Source of the DNA: Colias croceus
Lineage: Eukaryota; Arthropoda; Insecta; Lepidoptera; Pieridae
Length of the DNA stretch: 64,000 nt
Direction of reading: 5' to 3'
Assembly (NCBI RefSeq): GCF_905220415.1
Contig: NC_059568.1
Span: forward strand, 11,780,001-11,844,000
Below the pieces are notes generated by a model, which saw nothing but the letters and a program-made list of their open reading frames with translations, did not search any database and was not told the DNA's origin. Position 1 is the stretch's first letter; every line of letters begins with the position of its first letter. The translations under genes were made by a program, and so were the position numbers. Shown one piece after another: positions 35,162-47,445 of this stretch.

Positions 35162-35211
35162 ATGATAGCAGACGAAATAATATCAGCAATCGAGGCATTT
35201 CATACCATCGG
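35162..35211 (+). other. Possible isolated first coding exon
   Basis: ATG follows AGTGGAAAA and gives MIADEIISAIEAFHTIG before a good donor (ATCG|GTAAGT). The upstream 100 bases are less AT-rich, as in a promoter. No matching downstream exon was found, and the block has no partner in copy 2. It could be the first exon of a transposon gene; weak. Confidence 0.25.
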
Positions 35212-36285
35212 TAAGTCTTATTTTAATTTATTTTAAATATATTTTATGTTACAACTTCGCTTGTCGTAATTTGTCAAAAATTTAAAAAAAAATATTAAGT
35301 CAAAATGAACCTTAATCCATAAGAAATAAGTACTAATATAGATTGAACAGCAAACAAGACTTTCTGGAATATTATTGAAATAAACAAACGAATGTCGGAT
35401 TAGTGATGCATGTGGCGCATATCGACAGTATCGATACTTTAGAAAAGACAAACATTTTAAATATTAAATTTTATTCTATTTTTCCTTAGCTTTCATTTGT
35501 CCTATTTATTTATAGATTTTCGAAAGAGCCTAATTTAAAAGAGAAATGGATAATAAATGCAACGTGACGAGTTAACTGGATGCCGAACAGCAATAAGCAG
35601 TCTAACAAAGGCCACCGATACATCAAACCTACGGCAGTTCCAAGATTTAAAATAATGCATATTTTCTGTTTGTTTTGTAAATATAGATTTATACTATTCT
35701 ATTCCGTTTTTTATTTAAATATAATAATATGAAAAGACGTACTTAGTAGTAATAAACATACTCCAAAATGTGACACATTATCCTATACTCATATAATAGA
35801 AAGAAAAAAAAAATGCACAAAAATATATTTATTTGTGAATTATCGATAACAAGGCTGACATCCCTTAGAGCATAGCATCAGGTTAATGTCAAGTTAATGT
35901 CATTAATTTAGAGTGACACTAATTTCAACCTTATCTTTATGTGTAGAGGTTCAAAGTTATATGTATTGAAAACCAACGCTATCTGTTGTGGAATAGCTGA
36001 ATGTTTTCGAATTTGGAATTTCTGAGCAAAGAGAAACAAAACAGCTAATATACCTAGGGATGTTATACTAAAATAAACCGTAACTTGGTTCGTTAGAGTA
36101 CATATTGAAATGCTGAATTTATAACCTAAGTCATTTTTTACTCAAATTAAGCTGTCCAATCAAAGGCATAGTTTACTTGTAGTGTACTGTATAACTATCG
36201 GTTTAAATGTGTGGGTTTGGCGACACTGGTTTTCATACTAATGATGACATTATAGCACTTCTATTATATTCTTACTGTTCTGTGG
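35212..36285. other. Unassigned block unique to duplication copy 1
   Basis: AT-rich, no recognised ORF. CACTTCTATTAT..TTCTTACTGTTCTGTG occurs both at about 34823-34851 and at 36253-36281, bracketing the unique block and suggesting that it arrived with or by a rearrangement. Confidence 0.4.
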
Positions 36286-36983
36286 TTTTATTATAGTAGT
36301 TAGCATGAATTTATATATTTTAATGAATTTATATTGTCAATATGTAATAAAAATAAAAAATTGGTTTGTATAGAAGATTTTTAATGTAATGTTTATTTTC
36401 TTAGCCTATGGAATAAAATGTACCACTGGAAGATACTTGTTCCCACGACACAGGGAATCCTAGTGTGGGAGCAAGGGTTTTCAATTTCTATGCATCTTAT
36501 ATTTTGGAAATAAAGTTTATTGTTTAATGTTTATTCGTACCAGGCTAACTTTTGAACAGGTAACCATCGTCGTGCAGCCATTTACGAAAATCGCCATGCC
36601 ATACTTTTCGGACGATTCCAAATGGTCGCCATACCGCCGAAAATCTGCAAATTTTTTTTCACCGAACCATTTGTACCACCCTAAATTTTTTTTCAACAAC
36701 TCCTGAATGATTATAAATAGAATTGTGATAATGCCATATCTGTGGGAGGTGGCGAATTACACATTCATTAGGATTTTTTTTTATTGTAAGATTTTATTCG
36801 TATTTTGAACGATTAGTAACAGTATGGCACTAATTTTTCCCGTAAGTTTGACGTTCAACGATTATAAATAAAAATTTTCAAAGATATAGGTGGTGGAAAT
36901 CTCCACTTATATAAATTCACAGTCAATCGGAGGTGCTTATAAATTCCCAATTCAAATATTTTCTATTCTGGAATGCTGTCGAC

Positions 36984-37187
36984 TAATAAAAATATCTTTC
37001 CATCGGTAAGTGATTTTCAGCAAATTGATAAATATTTATGTTTTAAACCTATTTGAAGGTTTTATCAAGCGCTTTTTTGTAATTTTATGTTGTAACTATA
37101 ACATTTACCCACTTTATGGGGTCGTGGAATACAAAATAATGAAATAATTTTTAAAAAATGTCACAATAATATCACGTTTGCATGTTT
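36984..37187. other. Spacer between the two duplication copies
   Basis: 204 bp not found elsewhere in the window. The right junction shares only TGCAAG with the copy 1 start, consistent with end joining at microhomology. Confidence 0.6.
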
Positions 37188-39106
37188 TGCAAGTGGGTTT
37201 TTAAAATTAAATATGACTGTGAAAACAAAGTGAGGTATAGAGCGAGACTTGTGGCGAAGGGTTTTACACAAAAAGAAGGTATAGACTATAAAGAGACCTT
37301 TTCACCCGTTCTCAGATATTCTACTTTGAGACTTTTGTTAGCTTTAAGTGTAGATAAGAACCTAGATTTAATACACCTTGATGTACCTACTGTCTTTTTA
37401 AATGGTTCATTAGATGAATGTATCTATATTATGGAAATACCAGCTTGTTCAAATATGCCTAATTGTGAAAATAAAGTACTTAAATTAAAAAGAGCGATAT
37501 ATGGTTTAAAACAGTCAGCCAGAGCTTGGTATAAAAGAGTGGAAGTTTGTTTGTTAGAATTAGGTTACACCAAGTCTCAGTATGAACCTTGTTTGTTTAT
37601 GATTTGTAATAGAAATGTTAGAGTATATATAGCATTATTTGTAGATGATTTTTTGTGTTCCATAATAGTAAAGAAATATGTGTTATATTAATAAGTAACT
37701 AAATTGACAACAAATTTTAATGTAAAAAATTTAGGCCAGTTGAAGCGTTGTTTGGGTATGAATGTAACTGTTAAGGACGATTCTACTGCTATAGATCAGA
37801 AGGATTTTGTAGATGTAATTTTAAAAATATTCAAAATGGATAAATGTAAAAGTTCAGACACTCCAATGGAAAAGAATTTAAAATTAAATAATATTTGTCA
37901 AACATACCCATATCAGCAATTACTAGGTGCGCTAATGTATTTATGTGTTTTATCTAGACCTGATATCAATGACCTATTATACTAGTAGACGCGGCATACG
38001 CCAACATCATTGCACTAAAAAACAGCGTAATTAATACATACCTACTTACTAACGCATTATCACCAATACAGTTGTTCTCTCTTTCACTCTCACGCACGAG
38101 ACATAATACATGTCTCACTCATGTACTTCGTAATAACAACTGCCGATTAAAATATAAAAAGAACGTCCAGCCACGACGCTGAATGGTGCGTGACTAAGTG
38201 AAACTCGGGCACTTAGCTGAGTTTTTTCTTGCCAAAATAGAGAGCGGGTAACGTATCTAGCTTTTTTATATATATCATAGCCTGATATAGCATATGCAGT
38301 GAGTTTCCTCAGTCAATATAATAACTGCTATGAAGAGACTCATTGGAGACATTTAAAAAGAGTTTTAAAATATTTAAGTAAAACTAAAGACTATGGATTG
38401 AATTTGTAAAGGGAGAAAGTTCACTGATTGGCTTTGTGGATGCAGACTGGGCATCTTGTTCTATAGATAGGAAGTCCTATACAGGGTTTATTTTTAAAAT
38501 GTCTGGAAGTGTAATATCCTATGAATGTAGAAAGCAAAAAACTGTTGCATTATCAAGCACAGAGGCGGAATATATGGCGCTCTCTGAGGCATGTAAAGAG
38601 GCTGTATATTTAAGAAATTTAATTAGTGAGATAAGTGGAGGTGAAATTGTTAATACACCTATTAATTTGTTAAGCGATAACCAAAGTTCACAGAAATTAG
38701 CATGTAACCCCTTGTTTCATAGAAGAACTAAACATATTGACGTTCGGCATCATTTCATTAGAGAATGTATTATTAAAGAGTTGGTTAATATTTCTTAATT
38801 TCTTATATACCTACATCTGAGATGCCAGCCGATATCCTAACTAAGAGTCTCTGTAGTGCAAAACATTATAGATTTATTAAAATGTTAGGTTTGTCAAGAA
38901 TTTAATTGAAATGAAATTTTGATTTTGTTGTTATAAATATAAATTTTTGTGTACATTATTTTGTTAAGTGGGGGTGTAAAATTTTTGTTTATCTGTGGTA
39001 ACAAAATATTGTCTCTGTGCAAACTTGCGCCATGTGTGTACTCTTCCTTACATTGTGATTAAAGATGTCTGACCGCAACCCTGTGTTTTATTCAAGTTTT
39101 ATTAAA
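37188..39106 (+). pseudogene. Broken Ty1/copia retrotransposon, copy 2
   Basis: Duplicate of the copia remains in copy 1: reverse transcriptase to 37691, continuation in another frame at 37704-37985, the shared unassigned insertion to about 38310, RNase H at 38436-38798, polypurine tract and probable 3' LTR from about 38975. The first 36 codons of the copy 1 ORF are missing because the duplication breakpoint falls within it. Confidence 0.87.
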
Positions 39107-39702
39107 CTTTACTATGTCAGGACCGTTACTGATTGGTCAGATATACGTGACTGTTCCCTGAAATATTGAAGTTTTGATAGTTTTTCTTTATTTAGTTGAA
39201 AAAAATTAATATTTTTTTATGTAATTTCGAAACAAATGCATTCTCAAGTACTGATTGGTATTGTAATTCTAGATTTGCCCCTAGTTATTTCATTAATAAA
39301 ATAAAAGTTAAGTATTGCATTTTCGTAAAAGTAACGGTCATGACAATTTGTAACAAGTTACAATAAGTAATTATTTCGTTTTTAACTAGAGTTTATGTTC
39401 ATTTGCTAGACAAGACAATTATTAAGCTACTACATGCCAAAAAACCCAATTCTAATTTCAGTTTTATTTCAAAAGCAAAATATTCTTAGGTAACGTTCTG
39501 GACCAAAAAACGTGCCTAAGCACAGCCTAAGTTACTATTTTTCACTATTTCATATAAAATCGGGGTTTAAAATAAAATTCAAAAACATTTTTAGTAAAAT
39601 TTAATTAATCTATTACTCTAATAAACCAACAATTACCCAAAATACTGAAAACAATATTCAGTAGCATATTTTGAGAGGTGGTACCAATTGAAAAAAAAAT
39701 GC
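39107..39702 (-). mobile_element. Terminal fragment of the TGGGCATT DNA transposon, copy 2
   Basis: Duplicate of 27203-27801. Its end AAAAAATGCC is fused directly to the truncated fold-back MITE; about 70 bp present in copy 1 have been lost. Confidence 0.65.
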
Positions 39703-39704
39703 CG

Positions 39705-40260
39705 CCCATCGCCCATTTTTGCAAGTGACTACTATCAAGCTGATTTTCCGTTTGTAGCTTTATTTTCATGAGACACCGAATAATTTCGTGTACGAAACTC
39801 TCGATTGTGGTAGCTAACAGAGATAACAAGGATAAAATTTTTTGATTTGATGGTTCTCAAATATTTATTATGCAATTTGTAGGACAATATATCTGTTGAA
39901 TTATATAAACATTAACTAAGTGAAAACAAAAAAATCAGCTTGTTAGTAATCATTTATGATGACCTCGTTATAGATACACTTTAGAAAGGGGGACTCTTTG
40001 AACCAACCATAGATTTTGTAGGACAAATATTTTTTCGAATAATTTCGGTAATTATCTTGAGATTGAACAAAAAAAAATTCAGTTAGTAATAAATATTTGA
40101 GAACGATCAAATCAAAAATTTTTATCCTTGTTATCTCTGTTAGCTACCACAATCGAGACTTTCGTACACGAAATTATTGGGCGTCTCATCAAAATAAAGC
40201 TACAAACGGAAAATTAGCTTGATAGTAGTCACTTGCAAAAATGGGCGATGTATCCTGAAC
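39705..40260. mobile_element. Fold-back MITE, third copy, left end truncated
   Basis: Same as 27853-28416 but missing the first bases of the left terminus (starts CCCATCGCCCATTTTTGC). The right end GATGTATCCTGAAC plus TA is intact. Confidence 0.75.
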
Positions 40261-41136
40261 TATAATGTTTTATTTATCAAAAAACTTAAATGAGTGCTTC
40301 TACACAAAACAAAATAATGTTTTATTTACATATCAAAAAACTTAAATGAGTGCTTCTACACAAAACAAAATAATGTTTTATTTATAAAAAAACTTAAATG
40401 AGTGCTTCAACACAAAACAAAATATACGCAGTAAAAAAATTTTGCAAGAAAATTATTAGAAAATCAAAATATGGGGCATTTAACGCGAAGCGGACACAGA
40501 TTTCAGGGTCAATTTCAGATTTCGGTTATATTTTAGTATGTTACACTTGTATATATCCACGGTATTTTGAAAACTAAGATTCTAAATGCAAAAATTTTTC
40601 GTATACATACCGTAGATATATAGTGTAACATACTAAAATATAACCGAAATCTGAAACCTGACCCTGAAATCTGTGTCCGCTTCGCGTGAAATGCTCCTTA
40701 AACAGCTTTAATACAGTAATCATTTGATAATTGTTAAAAAATAATGTTTTTTTTTTATCAAAAAACTTAAATGAGTGCTTCTACACAAAACAAAATAATG
40801 TTTTATTTATAAAAAAACTTAAATGAGTGCTTCTACACAAAACAAAATATACGTAGTAAAAAAATTTTGCAAGAAAATTATTAGAAAATCAAAATATGGG
40901 GCATTTAACGCGAAGCGGACACAGATTTCAGGGTCAATTTCAGATTTCGGTTATACATATTTTAGTATGTTACACTTGTATATATATCAACGGTATTTTG
41001 AAAACTAAGATTCTAAATGCAAAATTTTTTCGTATACATAACGTAGATATATAGTTACAAGTGTAACATACTAAAATGTAACCGAAATCTGAAACCTGAC
41101 CCTGAAATCTGTGTCCGCTTCGCGTGAAATGCCCCA
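40261..41136. repeat. Hairpin and short-repeat array, copy 2, first part
   Basis: Matches 28421-29290, with hairpins at about 40471-40694 and 40896-41136. The array is interrupted by the transposon at 41139 and resumes at 43468. Confidence 0.75.
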
Positions 41137-41138
41137 TA

Positions 41139-43465
41139 TGGGCATTTTTTTTTCAATTGGTACCACCTCTCAAAATATGCTACTGAATATTTTTTTCAGT
41201 TTTTTGGGTAATTGTTGGTTTATTAGATTAATAGATTAATTAAATTTTACTAAAAACGCTTTTGAATTTAATTTTAAACCCCGATTTTATATGAAATAGT
41301 GAAAAATAGTAACTTAGGCACGTTTTTTGGTCCAGAACGTTACCTAAGAATATTTTGCTTTTGAAATAAAACTAAAGTTAGAATTGGGTTTTTTTGGCAT
41401 GTAGTAGCTTAATAATTGTCCTGTCTAGCAAATGATCATAAACTCTAGTTAAAAACGAAATAATTACTTATTGTAACTTGTAACAAATTGTCATGACCGT
41501 TACTTTTACGAAAATGCAATACTTAACTTTTATTTTATTAATGAAATAACTAGGGGCAAATCTTGAATTTCAATACCAATCAGTACTTGAGAATGCATTT
41601 GTTTCGAAATTATATAAAAAAGTATTAAATTTTTTTCACAAAATAAAGAAAAACTATCAAAACTCTTCAATATTTCAGGGGACAGTCACGTATATCTGAC
41701 CAATCAGTAACGGTCCTGACATAGTAAAGTTGAGGACATACTGGGACTAATTAAATACACCCGCTTACCTTACTTTTCATCATTTTTATTTGACTTTCAT
41801 TACATTAGGTATTATTTAAGGCACATGTTTACATGAGATCAAAAATCAACAATTCAGTCTATAATTGTTTTTAAAACGAGCTTAGGTTTTAAAATTTTCA
41901 CTTAGTATAAAAAGTTGTTCTTAATCCCTCAGCCCCCGGAATCACAGACACAATAGAAAATCTATTGTGTCTAGGCGTCTAAAATCACAATTATAGCACC
42001 AAAAATGCTGTTTCATTTAACTTCAAAAAAAATCAAAATCTTCTTGCGCTTTTGTTTAAGTCGGTCTATATTTTTCTTACGATACTCTTCATATTTTTGG
42101 GGATCACTTTTTATTCGTTCCCTATACCGCTTAATTTTTTCGGCAGCGGTATGTGCCATTTTTATAAGTACCTAAAACATAAAATTACAAACAAACAGTC
42201 GGACAAGAATCGACTTATATAAAAATAACGAAAGTTCAAAACGGTTTGTGTTCATACTATTAGTTAAAATCAAAAATCTTTTTTTTTTTTAATAATTAAT
42301 TATCTTATTTAAATTAACATACGTAATTTAAAAAAAGTCGAAACAACATCTTCTAAAAATACACTTAGAGACTTAAATCGAGCCACCTAGCAAGATTCGA
42401 CCATGGCCGTAATTTAAAAAATATAAAGCTTTTACTTAATGTAGTTTTGTAGCTAGCATATTTTTCTCATAGTTGACATGCATTTTGTTATAAATTTAAA
42501 TTCAGAGCAAAAGCAAATTTATAAACCTCAAGTTACATTTGGCAGGTGGCTAATAAGCAGAGCAATTAAAAATTAAATAGTACTAAAAATTCTCTCAGTG
42601 TATCCACATATTTACGCTGTCCTGTTCGTTACTTTTTTTGTCCAGCTAATACGTTACCAGCCATTTGGTAACGAAAAGGACGTAACGGTCGCACATCTTC
42701 TCTTAGATTTTTAATCATAAACTGAATATATGTTAAGATAATTGAATATCTTTATTCTATATAAAGCCACAAATAATGTCACCATGTGAAACTACCTTTG
42801 TTTTAACATTAACATTACAAAATCGTTCTAAAATCGTGAAACACTTACCGCTCAGTATGAGGTGAAAACTTTGCAAAATGACCGTTACCGCTCACAACAC
42901 TGTCAAAAATGAACGCTAAAACGGCTGACACTTCAAATGGTTGCTGACATAGCTCGTGTTCGATTTGGTGTTGCTATTTGTATAAAAAAATTGTGGAAGG
43001 TAGAAAAAAAACCGAACGAAATTATTGAGCATTTACGGTAACGGTGCAGGACATGTCCAGTTAACAGATACCAAGGGGACACGATTAAAACTAATTTTAA
43101 ATAATATAATTGTATTAAAATGTATTATGAGTTTATTACACTTGAAAACTACAACGAAATTACAATAATTTAAACGTTTGCAGTAAGTAATAAATAGCGA
43201 AATTGCTGAGAAATTGTTAAATAAAGATCACATTTCGAAAAGGGGACAGTACTGCAATCCGTAAGATGTCAGTTTTCAGGATTAAATTTTGGAACTTTGG
43301 GTTAATTTTCTCATAAGTAAAATAAAAAACAAGAAATCTTAAGTCATCCTTAACTATTTAAAATTAATTCAACACTTCTAAATTAAAAATCCTGAGTTTT
43401 TTTGCAATTTTTATGTGTGGGACATCCCGTGAATTGGATTGTAGACATTTTGGCGAAAATGCCCA
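41139..43465. mobile_element. 2.3-kb TIR transposon with TA target duplication
   Basis: Begins TGGGCATTTTTTTTTCAATT and ends GCGAAAATGCCCA (10-bp terminal repeat TGGGCATTTT), flanked by TA at 41137-41138 and 43466-43467. Copy 1 has the uninterrupted site CCCCATATACAGC near 29287. Size and TA duplication fit a Tc1/mariner-like or related non-autonomous element. The only recognisable coding part is the small ORF at 42013-42159. Confidence 0.85.
42013..42159 (-). pseudogene. Small basic ORF resembling a transposon-associated protein fragment
   Basis: A 48-residue frame starts MAHTAAEKIKRYRERIK and continues DPQKYEEYRKKNIDRLKQK. The pattern AAEK..RYRERIK.DP.KYEEY..K is one I recall at the start of uncharacterised insect proteins linked to mobile elements; I could not search it. 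It is probably the N-terminal remnant of the autonomous relative's protein, since the frame stops after about 45 aligned residues (ends FFEVK). Highly basic and predicted helical. Confidence 0.45.
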
Positions 43466-43467
43466 TA

Positions 43468-44010
43468 TACAGCTTTAACACAGTAATCATTTGATAATTG
43501 TTAAAAATATAATGTTTTTTTTTATCAAAAAACTTAAATGAGTGCTTCTACACAAAACAAATGAGTGCTTCTATACAAAACAAAATAATGTTTTATTTAT
43601 CAAAAAACTTAAATGAGTGCTTCTACACAAAACAAAATGTTTTATTTATCAAAAAACTTAAATGAGTGCTTCTACACAAAACAAAATATACGTACTTAGT
43701 AAAAAAAATTTTCAAGAAAATTATTAGAAAATCAAAATATGGGGCATTTCACGCGAAGCGGACACAGATTTCAGGGTCAATTTCAGATTTCGGTTATATT
43801 TTAGTATGTTACACTTGTATATATCCACGGTATTTTGAAAACTAAGATTCTAAATGCAAAGAACTTTCGTATACATACCGTAGATATATACAAGTGTAAC
43901 ATACTAAAATATAACCGAAATCTGAAACCTGACCCTGAAATCTGTGTCCGCTTCGCGTGAAATGCCCCATATACAGCTTTAATACAGTAATCATTTGATA
44001 ATATTTGTTG
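43468..44010. repeat. Hairpin and short-repeat array, copy 2, second part
   Basis: Continuation of the array after the transposon; matches 29293-29850. Runs of AACTTAAATGAGTGCTTC units precede a hairpin at about 43740-43967. Confidence 0.75.
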
Positions 44011-44445
44011 ATTGGATAATTTGGATTGGATAATAATGATTTGTTGGTGGGATCAACATCATGGGAAGTGACGAACTACGCAGAAACACGCTGCGTGCTG
44101 CTGGAGCTTGCAGTAGCTACAATTTAAATTTTACTTAATGTAAACTTAATAACATATAAACACCTTATTTGTGGCTACTAAGCGATTGGTACCAACAATC
44201 GAAACAACTTTTTTAAATTTATTTACTATAATTTACTTAAACGAAAAATTAAATTCTGATATAGAATCTAATAGACCGTACAATTAAATTTAAAAGTCAA
44301 GTTTCAATTAAAGTCTAGAATCTGCCCATTCGTGACAATAAGTTAGAGGATAAAATTCAATGCAGGTACAGTTTAGATTACATTTTAATGAATTTTTAAT
44401 TACTTGCGATTTTAAAGCAGCTTTTTTCATCACACAATCGTTTAA

Positions 44446-44564
44446 TCTATACAAATAATAAATCTGTAGAAGGGTCAATTCTGTACATTGAAAATATTGA
44501 AAAAATAAATAGCAGGGGGTGATACTGGATCGATACCAAACCCAAATATGTGATTAAAAAAATT

Positions 44565-44597
<33 letters not shown>

Positions 44598-44926
44598 ATG
44601 TGAAGGCATCACGTGAAAACTAGCGGTTCGATTTCGATGAAACTTGGTATAATTATACCTTATTATCCTGGGCGTAAAATAGGATACTTTTTATCCTGGA
44701 AAAATACGTAGAAAAAAAGTAATCTTAATTTTTCAGTTTTATCCATAGACGTTGTTCTGTAGAACCGCGAACACACGTTGCGTATTATTATAGGCCTAGC
44801 CGTATTTGGGAATTGGGTCCAATAGATATTTATAAGATATTATTGTCAGAGGTACTCAAAATGGATAAATAAACCATCCACGCGAAGACCGACATCCGCG
44901 CGGACGGAGTCGCGGGCGGAAGCTAG
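44446..44926 (+). mobile_element. 481-bp non-autonomous Helitron
   Basis: Starts TCTATACAAATAATAAATC after host A and ends GGCGGAAGCTAG before host T. Copy 1 shows the empty site GTTTAA^TGTTTAAATC at 30269/30270, with no target duplication. TC start, CTAG end and A^T insertion are the Helitron hallmarks. A GC-rich, potentially hairpin-forming block (CCGCGCGGACGGAGTCGCG) precedes the 3' end, and a GTCT microsatellite lies inside (about 44565-44595). Confidence 0.88.
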
Positions 44927-45776
44927 TGTTTAAATCATACTATTTACTTATATTGCTTCTATTTGGAATAATTCAATGAATCTAGTACTTACTGACAAGT
45001 TAGCAATTCAGATTGGGTCAAGTTGTCACATGGCCCATACTTGTTGCAGGGACAACATAAACGGACACCAGGGAGTTGCGACATTTCAACAGTACCTAGA
45101 GGAATTATTAATAAGTGTATTCTATATTCTTTGTAGATGTGTAATTTATGTCTACATAATAAAAAACAAAGTTGCTGTCCTAGTCTGTCGTATGTATATG
45201 GATAAAATAGTTGTTGAGGAATTTGTTTTGTACATTAAAGAATAAAGTAGGTACTCAAATTTTGATTTTACTAGGTATGTGTGTGAATAAATGTAATGTT
45301 TGTTTATATACCTGATAGTTCCATATCATTAGATAGCACTGGCACTGGTGGATTATCTGTTGGCTAAAAGTGAATAATTATTATAGTTTCAAAAATAAAA
45401 AACAAAAAAAAACTTAAACAATAAACTTAAACTCATGCAATTGTTATATCTATTGTCACCAATCCTTTATTAATAAAATTGATTCAAAATTTACACATTT
45501 ACATTTATTGGATGTGTGTGTAAATTTTGAATCAATTTTATTAATAAAGGATTGGATTCTATAAGAGTTGTGTACTAGATACAATCATGGCAGTTACATA
45601 CAATCATAAGGGTGAATCTAATAAAAGCATGTTAAAAATTGCTTTACAGCTGCCTTACAAATTATTAAATAATCTATACTAATATTATAAAGCTGAAGAG
45701 TTTGTTTGTTTGTTTGAACGCGCTAATGTAGGGAACTCTAGAGTCTAGACCTATTTGAAAAATTCTTTTGGTGTTA
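44927..45776. other. Copy 2 of the unassigned 30-31 kb block
   Basis: Matches 30270-31131, including the hairpin (45459-45555) and a truncated Helitron start at about 45675. The homology stops at CTTTTGGTGTTA, where a different block begins. Confidence 0.6.
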
Positions 45777-46180
45777 ATGGATATACTAATTTATGAAATA
45801 TAAGATAATTATCTTTGTAAAGCTTGTATTTTTTCCAATTTTATTGATAGATTTCAAGGGCTATAAAGTATAAACGGCTGTAAAATATAAACATCTTCCT
45901 CAAATATGTAAAAATGTCTTTCCCGCGTTTATCTCAAAACCGCCATTTTGCGAGCGCGATTGAGCCGAGATTGGAGCAATCACAATACTCACGTTTCAAC
46001 ACGCACACAATCTGCTGAGACAATTTGTCGGGTTGCTTCCGCGCCGATCCAATTCGCAACATGTTGGGTTACGCCCCCAACGTGCCCTCAACTATACTAT
46101 TCACGACACAATCTGTCAGCTCACTGCAGATTGTGTCAACAGATTGTTACTGAAATTGAATCGTGAGTAGGCTACTTAAA
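45777..46180. mobile_element. CCTACTCACGATT-family MITE block, reverse orientation
   Basis: 45777-45950 matches 34517-34690; 45950-46178 is the reverse complement of about 21200-21425 and ends GAATCGTGAGTAGGCTACT. It sits where copy 1 has unrelated sequence. Confidence 0.7.
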
Positions 46181-46520
46181 GGCAAGCACCACGATTTTAT
46201 GCAGCGTGATTATTTTATCGCAGAAATACAACGTATGAGTTACTTTAAAGTAGAATATGTTACGGCTAAAGGTAGGTGTGAACTGTGAACATAAACTTAA
46301 GATTAGCCGGCTAAAGTTAGGTTTATTTTCGTGAAGCAGCTAAAGTTCGAAAACATGTTTGTTTGCGTCGTGATATTCCATCTTTGGCCGGTTAATGTGC
46401 ACATAACCGAAACGAAACGGCTAAAAATGTATTCGATGGGCGCACCGGGCCGGTGGAGGGCTTGAGGGGCCCGCACGCAGAAAGCTGGTGGCTAGGTTAG
46501 GTTAGGTTAGAACAAGGGTT

Positions 46521-46671
46521 TGCGGGGGTACAAGGCCTGGCTGTTAACCCCCGCCGTTCAAGACGATAGACGGCAACCGTTGGGTTTTAGTGGGTATGGC
46601 TTTGTGCGAGTCCCACATACCCCCTTGGACAGTAAAACTGGCGAGGGGGATGCGTAAAGGCATTTCCCAAC

Positions 46672-46706
<35 letters not shown>
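46521..46706 (+). mobile_element. Short poly(A) retroelement with 16-bp target duplication
   Basis: 186 bp ending in 32 A residues (46675-46706), flanked by GGTTAGAACAAGGGTT at 46505-46520 and 46707-46722. Copy 1 has the empty site near 32845-32861. The body starts TGCGGGGGTACAAGGCC. It is a SINE or a severely 5'-truncated LINE; family not recognised. The target is next to a short (TTAGG)n run. Confidence 0.88.
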
Positions 46707-46708
<2 letters not shown>

Positions 46709-46749
46709 TTAGAACAAGGGTTAGAATTACTCTTAAGACCCGCACGAGC

Positions 46750-47445
46750 CGAGCGAGTGTATAGAAAAACATTCGATGAAGAAGGGTCAAACACATCACA
46801 ATTTTCAATTTTGAATATTTTATTGGTAAATTGGACTTACCCCTTTTGATACTTTAAATTAAAAATATTATAAGTAGGTAAACCTTAGTAGGTAACTATA
46901 ATATTGTAAGTTGTTTACAATATAATTTTATGAAAACTTATTACAGGAGTTTCCAATACGGCTATTTGTCAATTCCAAGCTGTCCATGTAAATTTTATAA
47001 TGTGTGTATCTGTTAATACTTACGAAAATAAACATAGTTTTATTTTATTTTATAAAAAATTATAAGCCATCTAGTATTGATCTGCATTATCATTACATCC
47101 ATATTTTCACATGGCAAAATGATAATGAATATACGTATTTGTATATTCATACGCAATGGTATGTGTAAATAATAGTATGTATTACCTATATAAAAGTAAT
47201 ATGTACATTATACATGTAAGTATGTACCTACATAATATTATGTGGATATCTTTATTAAGTACAGCATTGCCTACGTATGTAATGTGACCTAAGAATGTGA
47301 CTAATAATATTGAGGAAAAAATAAAAAATAAGCAGTATCAAGATCGTTCAGTCCATTTTCCTTAGGGTTGCATACTCAAAATTTTGATTTCCCTAATTGC
47401 CATCAGATTCTGGTTTGGTTTACCCAAGGGTTTACCTATAAATTT
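46750..47445. mobile_element. Internally deleted relative of the 14155-16522 element, copy 2
   Basis: Duplicate of 32885-33580; ends TGCCATCAGATTCTGG then TTTACCTATA. Differs by a few substitutions. Confidence 0.65.

Larger units (their letters stand above)
25279..36983 (+). repeat. Copy 1 of a ~12-kb tandem duplication
   Basis: Near-identical to 37188-50057 in the same orientation. Homology starts at TGCAAGTGGGTTT and ends at GGAATGCTGTCGAC. It covers copia remains, a DNA-transposon fragment, a fold-back MITE, the hairpin array, an unassigned 30-31 kb block, a LINE tail and 36286-36983. Blocks 31132-32511 and 34390-36285 have no collinear partner in copy 2. Confidence 0.9.

Noticed and set aside
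45948..46166. 72-codon plus-strand frame
   Set aside because: Lies entirely in a MITE block that is repeated elsewhere in reverse orientation.
46558..46808. Frames rich in phenylalanine on the minus strand
   Set aside because: They translate the poly(A) tail of the retroelement.
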